A stretch of DNA of 64,000 nt. Origin: Caprimulgus europaeus. Its lineage: Eukaryota > Chordata > Aves > Caprimulgiformes > Caprimulgidae. The stretch lies in NCBI GenBank assembly GCA_907165065.1, contig OU015527.1:24937686-25001685 (forward strand). The letters run 5' to 3'. The translations under genes and the position numbers were made by a program. Within the stretch, counting starts at the first letter, position 1, and each line of letters starts with the position of its first letter. Positions 22,770-33,484 of this stretch are shown in pieces. The notes under the pieces are model-generated. The model searched no databases, had not been told where the DNA came from, and saw only the letters and a list, made by a program, of their open reading frames with translations.

Positions 22770-23519
22770 AGGCTAAGGATCTCTATTGTGAGGCCAGTGC
22801 TCAAGGTTGTCCACTTACCACGAAGAATGTAAGACTTGTATGTCCACTTGCCAACCATGTTGTACTCGCTTATAAAGACACCCTCTGGAAGGGGACCTAC
22901 TACACTTGAGAGCGGGGAAAGGACTGTGGAGGCTCGGCAAGTGGATTACATTAGTAACTTCTGAAAATCAGAGGAAAGACATTATGTGTTTGTTGGGGTA
23001 GAGATAGCGTCGGGGTTAGTCCAAGCCAAAGCATTGGCCAGGGCTACTGGGCACCTTCCCCAAACCACAGTCAATTCAATCAGATAATGATTCTCATTTT
23101 ACTGATAAAATAGTCCAAGATTGGGCAACTCAGGAGGGAATCTTGTGGGTACACTATACCCCATCTTTTCTGAAAGTGAATCAAATTGTGGAAAGAACAA
23201 ATGGCCTGTTGAAGTACTTTCTTGAACCACACAGGCCATGATGGGCCAAACGGCTGTGGGATGCTGTGACTAGTGTCAACAGTCAGTGGGGAGTAAACGG
23301 GTGCTCGAAAATCACAGCATTTTGCCCAAAGGCTCCAGCCATTATACCAGACCCATATGGACCAAATCATTCCAGGAACTCACAACACTTTCTGGGCCAA
23401 CCAGTCTTAGTTGAACCCCCCTACAGTGAGATCCATACCTCTGGTGTTAGAAACTTCAGTAAACAAATATGCTTGGGAGGCAAAAGATGCTTGTGGAAAA
23501 GAATACAAAATCAATAACA
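22770..23519 (+). pseudogene. ERV integrase remnant with D,D(35)E
   Basis: Remains of the zinc-binding region (HEECKTC near 22819-22840) are followed by the catalytic core. The first Asp is in VDYI (codon 22944-22946), the second in SDND (23083-23085), and the Glu in VERTNG (23191-23193). The second Asp and the Glu are in one frame with exactly 35 residues between them. A frameshift separates the first Asp from the other two, and stops occur at about 22962 and 23239-23241. The C-terminal part reads on through KITAFCPKAPAIIPDPYGPN and stops at 23515-23517. Confidence 0.82.
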
Positions 23520-23655
23520 CGTGGATTACTCCATCCTTCTAAAAACTTGCATCCGATTCCTTAGAGCAATCCAGATCCTTTTTCTCTTTCAGGTAAAGAC
23601 CCTGGAGTTTGTCTACAGGAGCCCACAAGATTGTTGATTCTCTGTGTGGTTTTGT

Positions 23656-24395
23656 TGGCATCCTGGTTGTTAGCTGGAATAGAGCTGGGTTTCTTTTTAG
23701 TAGCTAGAATTGTGATGTGTTTTGCTTTTCAGCCTGGGATTTGTTATGAGAGAAACAGTGATAACACACCAGTGTTGGCATTTTTGTTGCTGGAAGTGAA
23801 GGACTTTGTGTTCTGTCAGTTTACAGGTGCAAGTTCTAAGGGTATGAGGAATATTTACATTAATAAGTAAAATCGGTATTTGGATGTGCTAATGGGATAG
23901 TCTATATCATATCGTATCATATCATATCATATCATATCATATCATATCATATCATATCATATCATATCATATCATATCATATCATATCATATCATATCAT
24001 ATCAATCTTATCATGTCCAGTATATTAGTGAAGGGTCCTTTCTCTTTTAGCTCTCTCTCACTTTTGCTCAGGCTCTCGCTCTTACAGGATTGCAATTTTG
24101 ATTCAGGATTTTTGCTCCTCTGGGATCATTATTTGGGAACAGGCCAGGCTTGGTCAGCAAGTGGTGAGCAGTTGCACCGTGTATCACTCATTTGTATATT
24201 TTGTTACTGTTATTATCATCACTACTGTTTTACTATTAATATTATTTTAAGTATTGTTTTATTTCAATTATTAAAGTGTTCTTATCTTAACCTACAAGTC
24301 TCTTTACCCTTACCCCAATCCCCTGGGGGTCAGGGGAAGTGGGTGAACAGCTGTGTTGGCTGCTAGTCAAGGGCTAGCCTAGTGAAACTGTCACA
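23656..24395 (+). mobile_element. Full-length solo LTR (ERVK-like) inserted in the ERV
   Basis: A 740-bp plus-orientation LTR with TG...CA ends and a 6-bp target duplication. It has the TCCTGGTT...TAGCTGG start, the ATTTGTTATGAGAGAAACAGTGATAACAC-like block (in pieces), the GGGATCATTATTTGGGA block, a T/A-rich TATTATTTTAAGT stretch and a CCCTGGGGGTCAGGGGAAG segment near the end. The same family occurs in minus orientation at 27193-27814 and 30609-31268. A pentanucleotide array fills its middle. It interrupts the ERV between integrase and env, so it arrived later than the ERV. Confidence 0.85.
23904..24004. repeat. ATCAT/ATATC pentanucleotide microsatellite inside the LTR
   Basis: About 20 units of a five-base repeat with one ATCGT variant near its start. 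The sibling LTRs have only a few irregular ATATGACAC/ATGATATGG-like words here, so the array is an expansion of native LTR sequence. Confidence 0.95.
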
Positions 24396-24460
24396 GTTTG
24401 TAATTGTTAATATTTATAGAATGTTTAATATACCACTGAAGATGTTGTTTTGGTCTTTTA

Positions 24461-24510
24461 TGTTTGTTGCCTTTAACATCTGGGGAAACAGATGTTAAAG
24501 GCAACAAACA
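24461..24510. repeat. Perfect 22-bp inverted repeat (fold-back)
   Basis: Left arm 24461-24482, six-base loop GGGAAA at 24483-24488, right arm 24489-24510. All 22 positions pair. The right arm runs into the start of the truncated CR1 scrap (AACAGGCTGCCC), so the fold-back sits exactly on that junction. Confidence 0.97.
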
Positions 24511-24662
24511 GGCTGCCCAGGGAGGCTGTGGAGTCTCCTTCTTTGCAGACATTCAAGACCAGCCTGGACGCCTTCCTGTGTGATCTCATGTAGGTGTTCC
24601 TGCTCCAGCAGGGGGATTCTAGATGATCTTTTGAGGTCCCTTCCAATCCCTCGCATTCTCCA
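24505..24662 (+). mobile_element. Short 5'-truncated CR1 scrap
   Basis: The last about 155 bases of a young-type CR1: CAGGCTGCCCAGGGAGGC, then CTTTGCAGACATTCAAGACC, then GATGATCTTTTGAGGTCCC and a short degenerate tail. Plus orientation, inserted within the ERV between integrase and env. Its 5' end is joined to a fold-back of the target sequence. Confidence 0.9.
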
Positions 24663-24689
24663 TGTGCCCCTCTATTTGACTTGCCATGG

Positions 24690-25400
24690 CAGAACAAGTA
24701 TATTGTTTTAGGTGAACAAGTGGCCGACACCTTCAATTGCTATCCCTCTTTCTCCTGAATGGCTGGTAAGCAGTTATAGTGCCATCAAGAATTATACTTA
24801 TTGGGAGGAAAATGAGCCACCACCCTGGCCAATACACTACCCAACTCAAGGTACATATTGCTAAACTGTACACAAAAAGGTGGTTTCTTTGTAGGATTTG
24901 ATGATTTGACAGCATTTTACAGTTGCACCTGGCAAAACAGGGAAGGAGCATGGTGGTGTGAGGACATCTGTGATGGACCTGGAACTAATAATCCCTTTGG
25001 AGATCTAAAACTTATTTTGACCCAGACCTCAGCCAACTTAGTCCCTTCGAAAATGGTAGCCGAGCCTTGAAGGGCCACTATTTGGTGTGTGGTCATCATG
25101 CCTACAAACTATTACCACCGAATTGGACCAGAGTATGCTATGTGGGGAAATTTGCCCCCTGTTTTTCCTGCTCCCAGAGGATGAGAGTAATGAACTAATT
25201 GTTAAAGTGTATGATGATCTTAATCAATATCGGTTGACCATTGATATTTCTATGGCACGTGGAAGCAGTCAAACTTGGGGAAAAGATGTGTGAACCGATC
25301 AACCTATAATACAGCTTTATGGACATGCCACCTGGAATCCCAGTGAGTGGGTTAGTGGTGCTCAAGAACCTATCTATAATTTAAATCTCATCATTTGACT
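24690..25400 (+). pseudogene. ERV env surface-subunit-like remnant
   Basis: The open stretch at 24858-25070 contains a cysteine/tryptophan-rich segment (YSCTWQNREGAWWCEDICDG) typical of retroviral surface glycoproteins, and follows pol in the expected order. Stops interrupt it on both sides. No receptor-binding family can be named. No signal peptide survives, and the start region has probably been lost around the two later insertions. Confidence 0.6.
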
Positions 25401-25600
25401 ACATGCTGTCTTAGAAATTATTACCAAATGAAATGGCTTGTGCCCTTGATCTAATAGCACATCAGACAACACAAATGTGAACAACAATATTGCAACATCA
25501 CATGGTTCTCAATTACCTGCTAGCCAAAGAAGGAGGTGTTTGTGGTAAGCTTAATGCTTCTAATTGTTGCTTAAAAACTGATGACACTGGTAAAGTGCAC
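25400..25600 (+). pseudogene. ERV env transmembrane-subunit remnant with CX7CC
   Basis: One frame with a single stop carries the immunosuppressive-like helix region and then [13 protein letters not shown], Cys codons at 25541, 25565 and 25568. This is the disulphide motif of gamma-type transmembrane subunits, but with seven residues between the first Cys and the Cys pair where six is the usual number. No membrane anchor follows; the sequence runs into LTR-like DNA within about 70 bases, so the C-terminal part is deleted. Not functional. Confidence 0.72.
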
Positions 25601-25639
25601 GTGTAAGGATGTGGAGACTGTAAGTACATGTCATTCTCA

Positions 25640-25941
25640 TAGAAACCACAGCCCCAAATGGGTATAAGAAGAGCCCTCAAGGCAAAAGCACATGATCGCC
25701 CACCACTGACCAAGGGACTTGGACTCCTGAGATGTCACAAACCCCTGGTGGTGACTCTTCTTGCAACTCTATCCTGACAGTTTGCTTGATTTCTACTTTT
25801 CTTTTTGACACTATCTTATCACTATCTCTCTGTTCACTTCTGTTAATAAAAATTATTCTGGTCAAATGGTATCTGACCTCATTTGAGTCTTAATCTCATC
25901 CTTGGGATCATATCAAAACCTTCCTGACATCAGATCGGGAC
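25640..25941 (+). mobile_element. Probable 3' LTR fragment of the ERV
   Basis: Contains a TATA-like GTATAAGAA at 25662-25670, a polyadenylation signal AATAAA at 25845-25850 and a short downstream tail, spaced as in an LTR promoter-to-R region. It directly follows env. With no matching 5' LTR in the window, the assignment rests on order and signals only. Confidence 0.5.
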
Positions 25942-26612
25942 ATCTGGACATGCTCCAGCACCTCCATTTCCTTCTTGTAGTGAGGAGCCCAAAACTGAAT
26001 ACAATACTGGAGGTGCAGCCTCACCTCAGCAGTGCTGAGTACAGGGAGACAATCACTTCCCTGGTCCTACTGGCCACATCATTCTTGATACAAGCCAGGG
26101 TACTATTGGCCTTCTTGGCCACCTGGGCACACTGCCGGTTCATGTTCAGCCAGCTACCAATCAGAGGTGTCTCTCTGCTGAGCATCTCTCCAGCCACTCC
26201 TCCCCAAGCCTGTAGAGCTGCCAGGGGTTGTTGAGGTCAAAGGGTAGAACCAGGCATTTGGCCTCATTGAAACTCATACAATTGGCCCTAGTCCATCAAT
26301 CCAGCATGCCCAGATCACTCTGTAGAGCCTCCCTACCCCCAAGCAGATCAACACTTCCAACCAGCTTGGTGTCATCTGCAAACTCACTAAGGGTGCACAC
26401 AATCCCCTCATCCAGATCATTGAAAAGGATGTTAAACTGGACTGGCCCTAGTACTGAGTCCTGGGGAATACACTCATGACTGGCCACAAACTGCATTTAA
26501 CTCCATTCACAACCACTCTGGACATGGTTGTCCAGCCAGGTTTTTACTCAGCAAAGTATATGCTCATCCAAGCCATAAGCAGCTAGTTTCTCTAGGAGAA
26601 TGCTGTGGGAAA
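25942..26612 (-). mobile_element. CR1 LINE, old subfamily
   Basis: Minus-strand CR1 fragment from the middle of the reverse transcriptase. The frame at 26296-26496 contains [20 protein letters not shown] and an intact FADDTKLVG box. The text then runs toward the C-terminal region with the frame broken. The 3' tail is missing at the low-coordinate end, which begins within coding sequence, so it is truncated at both ends. It begins directly after the ERV 3' end. Confidence 0.88.
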
Positions 26613-27192
26613 TTAACTATTTATTTCTCCTCCATACTGTGGAGGAATAAATGGAAAAGATTTATATAAAAGTGCTAAAAGACTCCATTAGAACTTATTA
26701 AGGTTTGGCATAGATTGATTAGTTCATGTGTTAAAAATGACAGTTTACCATAAGGTTGTTTTCTTAAAGGTGTAAAAGATCTATATTTAACATAAGACAA
26801 CATAATGCGGTCATACAACAAAGCCTGTACTTCTCATTTTGTTTTCTCTTCACTGCCAGGAAAAAATATACTTTCAGACTAGATTTTTATTATTTTAAAT
26901 GAAAGAAAAAAGTAAGTAGATGGATAATAATTACACAAACTCCCACAAAAATTAAATGACAGTTGTTGGACTCAAATATTTTTCATCTTGAAATCTTTTA
27001 CAGTCTTGCTGCTGATATTTTCCACTTCTTTTAAGTTGTAAGTGGCGGAGAAGAGGATGAGAGCCCTTTTGTGATGGTTTCATCAATGATTCACTGAGTC
27101 TTCCCCCTGTCCCAAGAACCGCATTCCTCTCTCCCAGAAACCTTGCATTTTTCAGTTTGCAGTAATGATGAAGAGTTAACATTGTATTTTGT
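26613..27192. other. No recognisable feature
   Basis: About 0.6 kb of AT-rich sequence between a CR1 and an LTR; nothing recognised. Confidence 0.5.
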
Positions 27193-27814
27193 TGTGGTGG
27201 ATTGGCTTCACCCTTTTAGCTTGCAGACAAATACAACCTGCTGTCTCCCCCTCTCCTCCCCTCCCCCAACCTCCCAGGGAGCAGGGGAGAGAATTGTAAA
27301 GAAAAGGGCAAGGAGACACAGGGGTTGAGATAAAAACTATTCGCTAATTAAAATAAAACAATAATGATAACAACAGTAATAACAGAATATACAAATGAGT
27401 GATACACAGTTCAGTTGCTCACCACCCACCAACTGATGCCCAGCCTGTGCCAGACAGCAATCCCAGAGAAGAGACAGCCCCACCTGGAACAGCCAGCCTG
27501 AGTGATCCCCGAGAGAATACCCCTGATTTCCTGCCAACTCTGGTTCATATATTCACATGGCATCACATGATATGGAATATCTCATTGGCACATCCAAACC
27601 ACAATTTTGGGTTTTGCTATTCACTACATTTCTCCCTCCCTGTCCTAATGCAGCTATGAACCAGCCAAACACAATAGCCTTGAGTTCCAGCACCAGATAA
27701 TAACATTAGTATTTTATCAACTTTCTTCTCATAACAAATCCCATACTGAAAGTAAAACACAGCTATTCTAACTACTAAGAGGAAAAATAATTCTATCCTA
27801 GAAAACCCAGGGCA
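27193..27814 (-). mobile_element. Solo LTR (ERVK-like), minus orientation
   Basis: Starts TGTGGTGGATTGG and ends near CCCAGGGCA. It shares with the LTRs at 23.7 and 30.6 kb the blocks AATTAAAATAAAACAATAAT, GAGTGATACACAGTTCAGTTG, CTCACCACCCACCAAC, CATGGCATCACATGATATGG and TTCTTCTCATAACAAATCCC. The flanks TTTTGT and ATTGGT agree at only four of six bases, so the target duplication is doubtful. Confidence 0.82.
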
Positions 27815-27913
27815 ATTGGTTATTCTGCTTGCTTGGCAATAACACAGAACTTAACTGTCTTTCCGACATTAGCATTCAAGTTATACACTCAGAGACATTA
27901 GGGACATTTGCGG

Positions 27914-29030
27914 AGTATCACAGAATCACAGAATCACAGAATGTCAGGGTTTGGAAAGGACCTCAAAAGATCATCTAGTCCAACCCCCCTGCCGGAGCAG
28001 GAACACCTAGATGAGTTCACACAGGAAGGCGTCCAGGTGGGTCTTGAATGTCTGCAAAGAAGGAGACTCCACAACCTCCCTGGGCAGCCTGTTCCAGTGC
28101 TGTTACTCTCACAATAAAGTTCCTTCTCAAATTTAAGCGGAACCTCCTGTGTTCCAGCTTACACCCATTACCCCTTGTCCTATTATTGGACACCACTGTG
28201 AAGAGCCTGGATCCATCCACCTGACACTCACCCTTCATATATTTATAAACATTAATAAGGTCACCCCTCAGTCTCCTCCAAGCTAAAGAGGCCCAGCTCC
28301 CTCAGCCTTTCCTCAGAAGGGAGATGCTCCACTCCCTTCATCATCTTGGTGGCTCTGTGCTGGACTCTCTCAAGCAGTTCCCTGTCCTTCTTGAACTGTG
28401 AGGCTCAGAACTGGACACAATATTCCAGATGTGGCCTCACCAGGGCAGAGTAGAGGGGAAGGAGAACCTCTCTTGACCTACTAACCACACCCCTTGTAAT
28501 GCACCCCAGGATGCCATTGGCCTTCCTGGCCACAAGGGCATAGCGCTGGCTCATGGTCATCCTGCTGTCCACCCGGACTCCCAGATCCCTTTCCCCTACA
28601 CTGCTCTCTAGTAGATCATCTCCCAACCTATACTGGAACCTGGGGTTGTTCCTGCCCAGGTGCAACACCCTACACTTGCCCTTATTATATTTCATCAAGT
28701 TTTTCCCTGCCCAGCTCTCCAGCCTGTCCAGGTCTCTCTGGATGGCAGCACAGCCTGCTGGCGTGTCAGCCACTCCTCCCAGCTTTGTGTCATCAGCAAA
28801 CTTGCTGACAGTGCACTCTGTGCCCTCATCCAGGTCGTTGATGAATATATTGAATAATACTGGTCCTACTACCGACCCTTGAGGGACTCCACTAGACACA
28901 GGTCTCCAACTAGACTCTGCCCCACTGACCACCTCTCTCTGGCTTCTTCCCACCAGCCAGTTAACAGTCCATCTCACTACCTGATCATCTAATCCACACT
29001 TCCTCAATTTGGCAGCGAGGATACCCAGAC
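27914..29030 (-). mobile_element. CR1 LINE, young subfamily, 5'-truncated
   Basis: Same subfamily and orientation as the copies at 0.8-3.7 kb, starting with CACAGAAT tail octamers and ending at about 29023-29030 within the RT. It holds the second half of the RT and the C-terminal region. The 3' part has small deletions relative to the copy at 1.4 kb, for example a few bases missing near 28277 and in the TGTTACTCTC segment near 28102. Confidence 0.92.
28405..29007 (-). pseudogene. CR1 reverse transcriptase, C-terminal half, stopped
   Basis: 200 codons including [18 protein letters not shown] and the intact active-site box FADDTKLGG. The frame ends at a TGA where the copy at 1.5-3.2 kb has TGG (the Trp of QFWAPQFK), a single nonsense change. 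Downstream the homologous text continues with further small deletions. The N-terminal RT half and endonuclease are absent, so it is dead by truncation. Confidence 0.88.
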
Positions 29031-30608
29031 TACTGGTGTGCTACTGAGAGTAAAACCATGAGCAATCAAAATATGTCAGGTCTGCCAACACAAGAGCCAC
29101 TGGAAGTATCACCAGTTTTTCAGGTAGTGATGAATTACAGTTTCAGGTAAGATTTTGTTTCCAGAGTCCTACACACTTATGAAATGATATTATAAAAAAA
29201 TTACAAGTTGCAGAAAAAGTACTGTTTTCTCGCCTTCTGTTTCTACAATTTCTGCGAAAAGTTCTGCTGTTGTTGCCATTTGGAAACATTATTTTTATTT
29301 AGTTGCATTTGTCTCAACTTCATCTATAAGATAATGATCAGCTATTTAGAAAGCAGAAACTATACATGAATAGTAAGGGGTTTTTTTCAGCTTATACGCA
29401 GGTATAAGTATTTCCTACAGTAGCTACTGTTGTGTTTCCTGTTTGCAGGTAGGAAAGAATGCTGATATTTTCCTACAGACTCATTCTGAGTTAAGAAATG
29501 CCTTTACCACTTGTTTTAATATTAGAACTTAAAGCTCTTTCTTACTCTATTCTCATAACAGTTTCCCTCAGAGTTATTAAACTCTTTGTCTTTCCTTTTG
29601 GAACCTTTTTCCATTGCCAGTCTTACAGGCAAAGTCAGTTTGTACTCCTCCTCTGTCTGTAGTCTTGTGATCATTGCAATCTGCACATTTTGACTTCTGG
29701 TAGTAGAAATCTATTTATATACTCTATTTCCTTCTTCTTAGGTGTTGTTTGATTTCATTCTTAACCCCATTCTGTTCACAAATGTGGTTGCTAAATGCCT
29801 GCTGTTACATTCATGGTCTTTTTTGTTTGGTGCTGTGAGTGAAACTTGTGTATACAAATTCAGATGGACTTTTGAACAACATAGACATTGCAGAAATATC
29901 CAGCTACTGTAATAGTCGGTCAAGCCACTTGAATACAGACGTGCTACCTCTTGTAGTCCTTCCGATTCCCTGGTGCTGTGCTAGTTACTATGCAATTGTC
30001 TCCAAAACAAAATAGTTGTGTTGCTTTAACTCTGGCTTTTACCAGCTTGATTCTCCAGGGTTGAAGGAAGAGTATAACAGCTCCTGGCTGCCTACTGCTT
30101 CCTTGAAAGGCTGCTGTCAGGTCCACCTGTCCTTCCTGGGTGGGGAGGAGGATGCCAGGGCAGGGGGATGGAGGTGTGTGCAAGGCACATGTCGAGATTC
30201 AGCTAGCTCCAGCTGCTCACTAAGACACAGCAGTGTTTGGATTGCTGCTCTGCATCTGCCAGGTAAATCAAGGGCCTGGTGTAAATCCAAGCATCAGAGG
30301 AAATACCTGGCACTTCCTGTACTATCTGGGCTTTCTGGAAAAGCAAATGTATTAAAATGATACAGAACTGACTACTGTTATCATTCTTCTGTCAATGCTT
30401 GTAGAACAACAACTATATAAACAGTACACCTTTGTTTTAAAAAAAATAATGTATGGAGAGATGTTTGGGGCAAGTAATTTGTCATAATATTTTTAAATGG
30501 TCTTTGAATAAAGAAAAAGGCTAATTTTCTTTTAACACTATACTTTGGCTGTATTTGAAGTAAATCATAAGTGTGGGGAAGGTAAAGTAAAAGATAGCTT
30601 TAAGTTTC
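29031..30608. other. Unique DNA, no gene seen
   Basis: About 1.6 kb. A locally more GC-rich patch at about 30050-30310 has a 114-codon frame with no recognisable family; nothing else stands out. Confidence 0.5.
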
Positions 30609-31268
30609 TGTGGTGGCTTCACTTGCCTAGCACTTGCCTAGCAACCAAACACAGCTGTTGACTCAGTCTTCCCCCTGCCCAGGGGACAGAGAAGAGAACT
30701 GGGAGGCAAGAGTAAAGAAAATCATAGGTTGATTCAAGAACAGTTTAATAATTAAAATAAAAGAAAACTTTAAAATAATAGTGATATTAAAATTAAAATT
30801 ATAATAATAATATTAATAAAATAAGTAAATAAGTGATATACAATGTAATTGATCACTACCCACCAACCAAACCCAGGCCATTCTCCGATGATGATCCCAG
30901 AGGTGTGACAACCCTGAAACCAGAACCACAATCCCAGAAGAGCAAGAGCCCAAGTGAAAACCAGAGCGAACAAGAGAGGGAGAGACCCTCATTAATATAT
31001 TGGACATGACGTGATATGACACGAAATATCCTATTGTCATATCCAAATGCCAATTTAGCTTATTAATTTAAATATTGCTTGTACATCCCTAGACCTTGCT
31101 CTTCCAGACTAGCAAAAACATGAAGTTGTTCAACTGTCAGGGACAAATGAAAACAGTGGTATGTTATTAACATTTTTCTCATAATAAATCCCACGCTGAA
31201 ATGAAAACACAGCACTATTCTAGCTACTAAAAAGAAACCTAGCTCTGTCTCAGCTAAAAACCAGGATA
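30609..31268 (-). mobile_element. Solo LTR (ERVK-like), minus orientation
   Basis: Starts TGTGGTGGCTTCAC and ends AACCAGGATA (the terminal CA decayed to TA). GTTTC occurs on both sides (30604-30608 and 31269-31273), a probable target duplication. It carries the family blocks AGTTTAATAATTAAAATAAAAG, AAGTGATATACAATG (in pieces), CACTACCCACCAACC, GACATGACGTGATATGACAC and TTTCTCATAATAAATCCC. It retains the ancestral form of the region that became a microsatellite in the copy at 23.7 kb. Confidence 0.87.
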
Positions 31269-33484
31269 GTTTCTTCCATGTCATGTTATTTATAGTCTAC
31301 TGGGATACCTCATTTATGTCTGTTCTCTAAGAACCAATCTGGCAATGAGGAATAGTGCAAGTAATTCAGTTTTATTTGCTGTTCTTTCCAGCCATATCTC
31401 CAAACCTTCACAATGCTGGGGGAATGGGCGGAAAGTAATTCTCAGACCTGTGCAATGCCTGAATTTACTTTCTTTTATTAAAGATCTCACAACATTTCTT
31501 CTGATTTGTCACATAAACATAGAGACACCAGACTGAAGGTGTGTGGTTTTCTTTACTGATTTATAAATAAAGTTAACTTAGCAACAACAAATGTCTGTCA
31601 ATATAATACTCAGGTAGAAAGCCAGATCATTCTGCCTTGTTTAGGCTAAGCTTTCTTGACCATATAAATTAAAAAAAAATAAATAAAAACCACATCTGTT
31701 AAATCACTTTAAAAATCTATCAATTCTTTGCAGGTTTTCCTACAATGTTCCTACAGTGAGGAAGGAAATAATTAAGCAAAGATGAATATAATAGTATTTT
31801 TAATATAGAAATACTTTAATGTCTGCATTTTTTCATTTCTGGAAATTAGTAATTTTTTTAAAAGTTTACAGCTAAATGATAATATTACCTGCTTTAGCTG
31901 AAATTCCTTTTTTCTGTCCTGAAGAATAATGTTCTCACATCAGAATAGTGTTCTCACATCATTAAAAGACAATACCTGTCAATACAGAAAACAAATTCAC
32001 GGATGTGGAAGAAGGATTTTTAACTTCTGTTGTAAGGATTAAAATTACAAATTTTTAAAATTATCTTAAGGAATACCATTTTTTCCATTCTCTGTTGTCA
32101 TGATATTGATGATTTGTTAGAATAACTTTCTATACCTTGATTTTTTATTATTATTTTCTATGTTAACCCACATTATAATCACTTCCTTTTACCTGTTTTA
32201 TATTTTCTACTTGAGCCTGAAAATTACTGTATTGCTGTGTTAAATTAAGAATTTCTTTTCACTTGTTTCCATTTTTGGAATATCATAAATATCTTAGTCT
32301 TATTCTATTTATCTTGATCCCTGAGCAATAAAAACCAGCTTAGTTTGGCATTCCTAACCTTATCCAAATATTTTCTCAACAGACTCTCCCACTTTATCAC
32401 TCACTGTTTTCGGTGAGTGCTATAACTCTTTCCTCACATGATTTAGGCCACATTTTTCAACCTTGTGAGTCTTACAAGCATATTGGTCTATGGGCTCAGA
32501 GCAGCACTTTAAATATTGAGTTTCAGAGGAAATGTCAAAACACAGGCAGATGCATTCTAATGTTAAGTTCAGAAATTACACTGCTGGGGACTTGTCCTTG
32601 TAGATAATTCAGAAGTCAGTATTAATTAAATTGGCTGTGCTAGTAGTATATATGCACCATATTTTTCTTAGTAATGGAGGTGGATGGGAGTTTCAAAATT
32701 TCACCTGCAAATTTATTTTTGTGTGGTTTAATCTCAGTTTAATTAATCTAATTGACTCTATAATGGTAGAAAATTATCTGCATGTCTGGAAAATACACTT
32801 CAGTCTTCTAAATTATCTTGCAGTAGAGTTTTCTGTATTTGAATGATTTATGATTATCTATAATGTGCACTCTGTTTTTGAATTGCAAGCCACCAAGTAA
32901 GGAATGAGAGAACTAAAGAAACAGAATGTATTCTTTATGAAGAACAACCAAGCTTCTTGTAGGTGAATTCAGGTAAGTAAGTTTTAAGAGAGATCTTGAT
33001 TATCAGTGTGTCTGCCATCTCTTACAGTTTTATTGACTGCAGAGTGGACTTTTTTTTATCCTCAGGAGAGTTAATGTCTTCATTTTCCAAATTATAAAAC
33101 CTTATTTGTTCATTTTATGACAGTGCAGCCTTTCCATCTGTCCTGGGTGTCACTGCCTGCATTTGTGCACCATCACATAATGAAGCATGTTTTAGGAGAT
33201 AAAACCCCTTTTTTCTCTTCATTGTGCATGTGGCATGCAATGTAATTTACTGCATGACAGATGTCTTAGCTAAGTACCCAGGCTCCTGTCATGATTCATT
33301 CATTTGAAGACAATCTGTTGCAGTAGAGTAGAGCTTTTCAAAAACTAGGTAAAATTTTGTGTTTGTCTGAGCACTCCAGAATTTGTGCTGCACTGTGCTA
33401 AGCTAGATAGGCTAAAACATCAAGTATATGAAGGCATAGTGAGGCCTAGATTCCTGATTGGAAATTTGACATCTGAGTATGCAT
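31269..33484. other. Unique AT-rich DNA, no gene seen
   Basis: About 2.2 kb. It contains one 19-base tandem pair (31924-31942 and 31943-31961, core GTTCTCACATCA) and short A/T runs. No family recognised. Confidence 0.5.

Larger units (their letters stand above)
23650..24401. repeat. Six-bp target duplication flanking an LTR
   Basis: TTTTGT at 23650-23655 and GTTTGT at 24396-24401 flank the LTR between them and agree at five of six bases. This is the duplication length of ERVK-type integrases. Confidence 0.65.
19947..25941 (+). mobile_element. Decayed ERV internal region (gag-pro-pol-env remnants), nested insertions inside
   Basis: Plus-strand retroviral remnant about 5 kb long once two later insertions (an LTR at 23656-24395 and a CR1 scrap at about 24505-24662) are set aside. 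In order: a probable gag 3' part, protease, reverse transcriptase, RNase H/connection, integrase with D,D(35)E spacing, an env-like surface segment, an env transmembrane segment, and a 3' LTR-like fragment. All are broken by stops and frameshifts. No 5' LTR or primer-binding site was found; the 5' end is lost next to a CR1. The RT LPQGYxHSPT motif is of the class III (ERVL-like) kind, yet an env is present, which most ERVL elements lack. Confidence 0.8.

Noticed and set aside
23904-24004. Regular repeat array as a possible CRISPR or satellite
   Set aside because: Five-base units without spacers, inside an avian LTR; a microsatellite.
30016-30360. 114-codon frame in a GC-richer patch
   Set aside because: No family resemblance, no splice or promoter context that I could support, and length explainable by local GC content.
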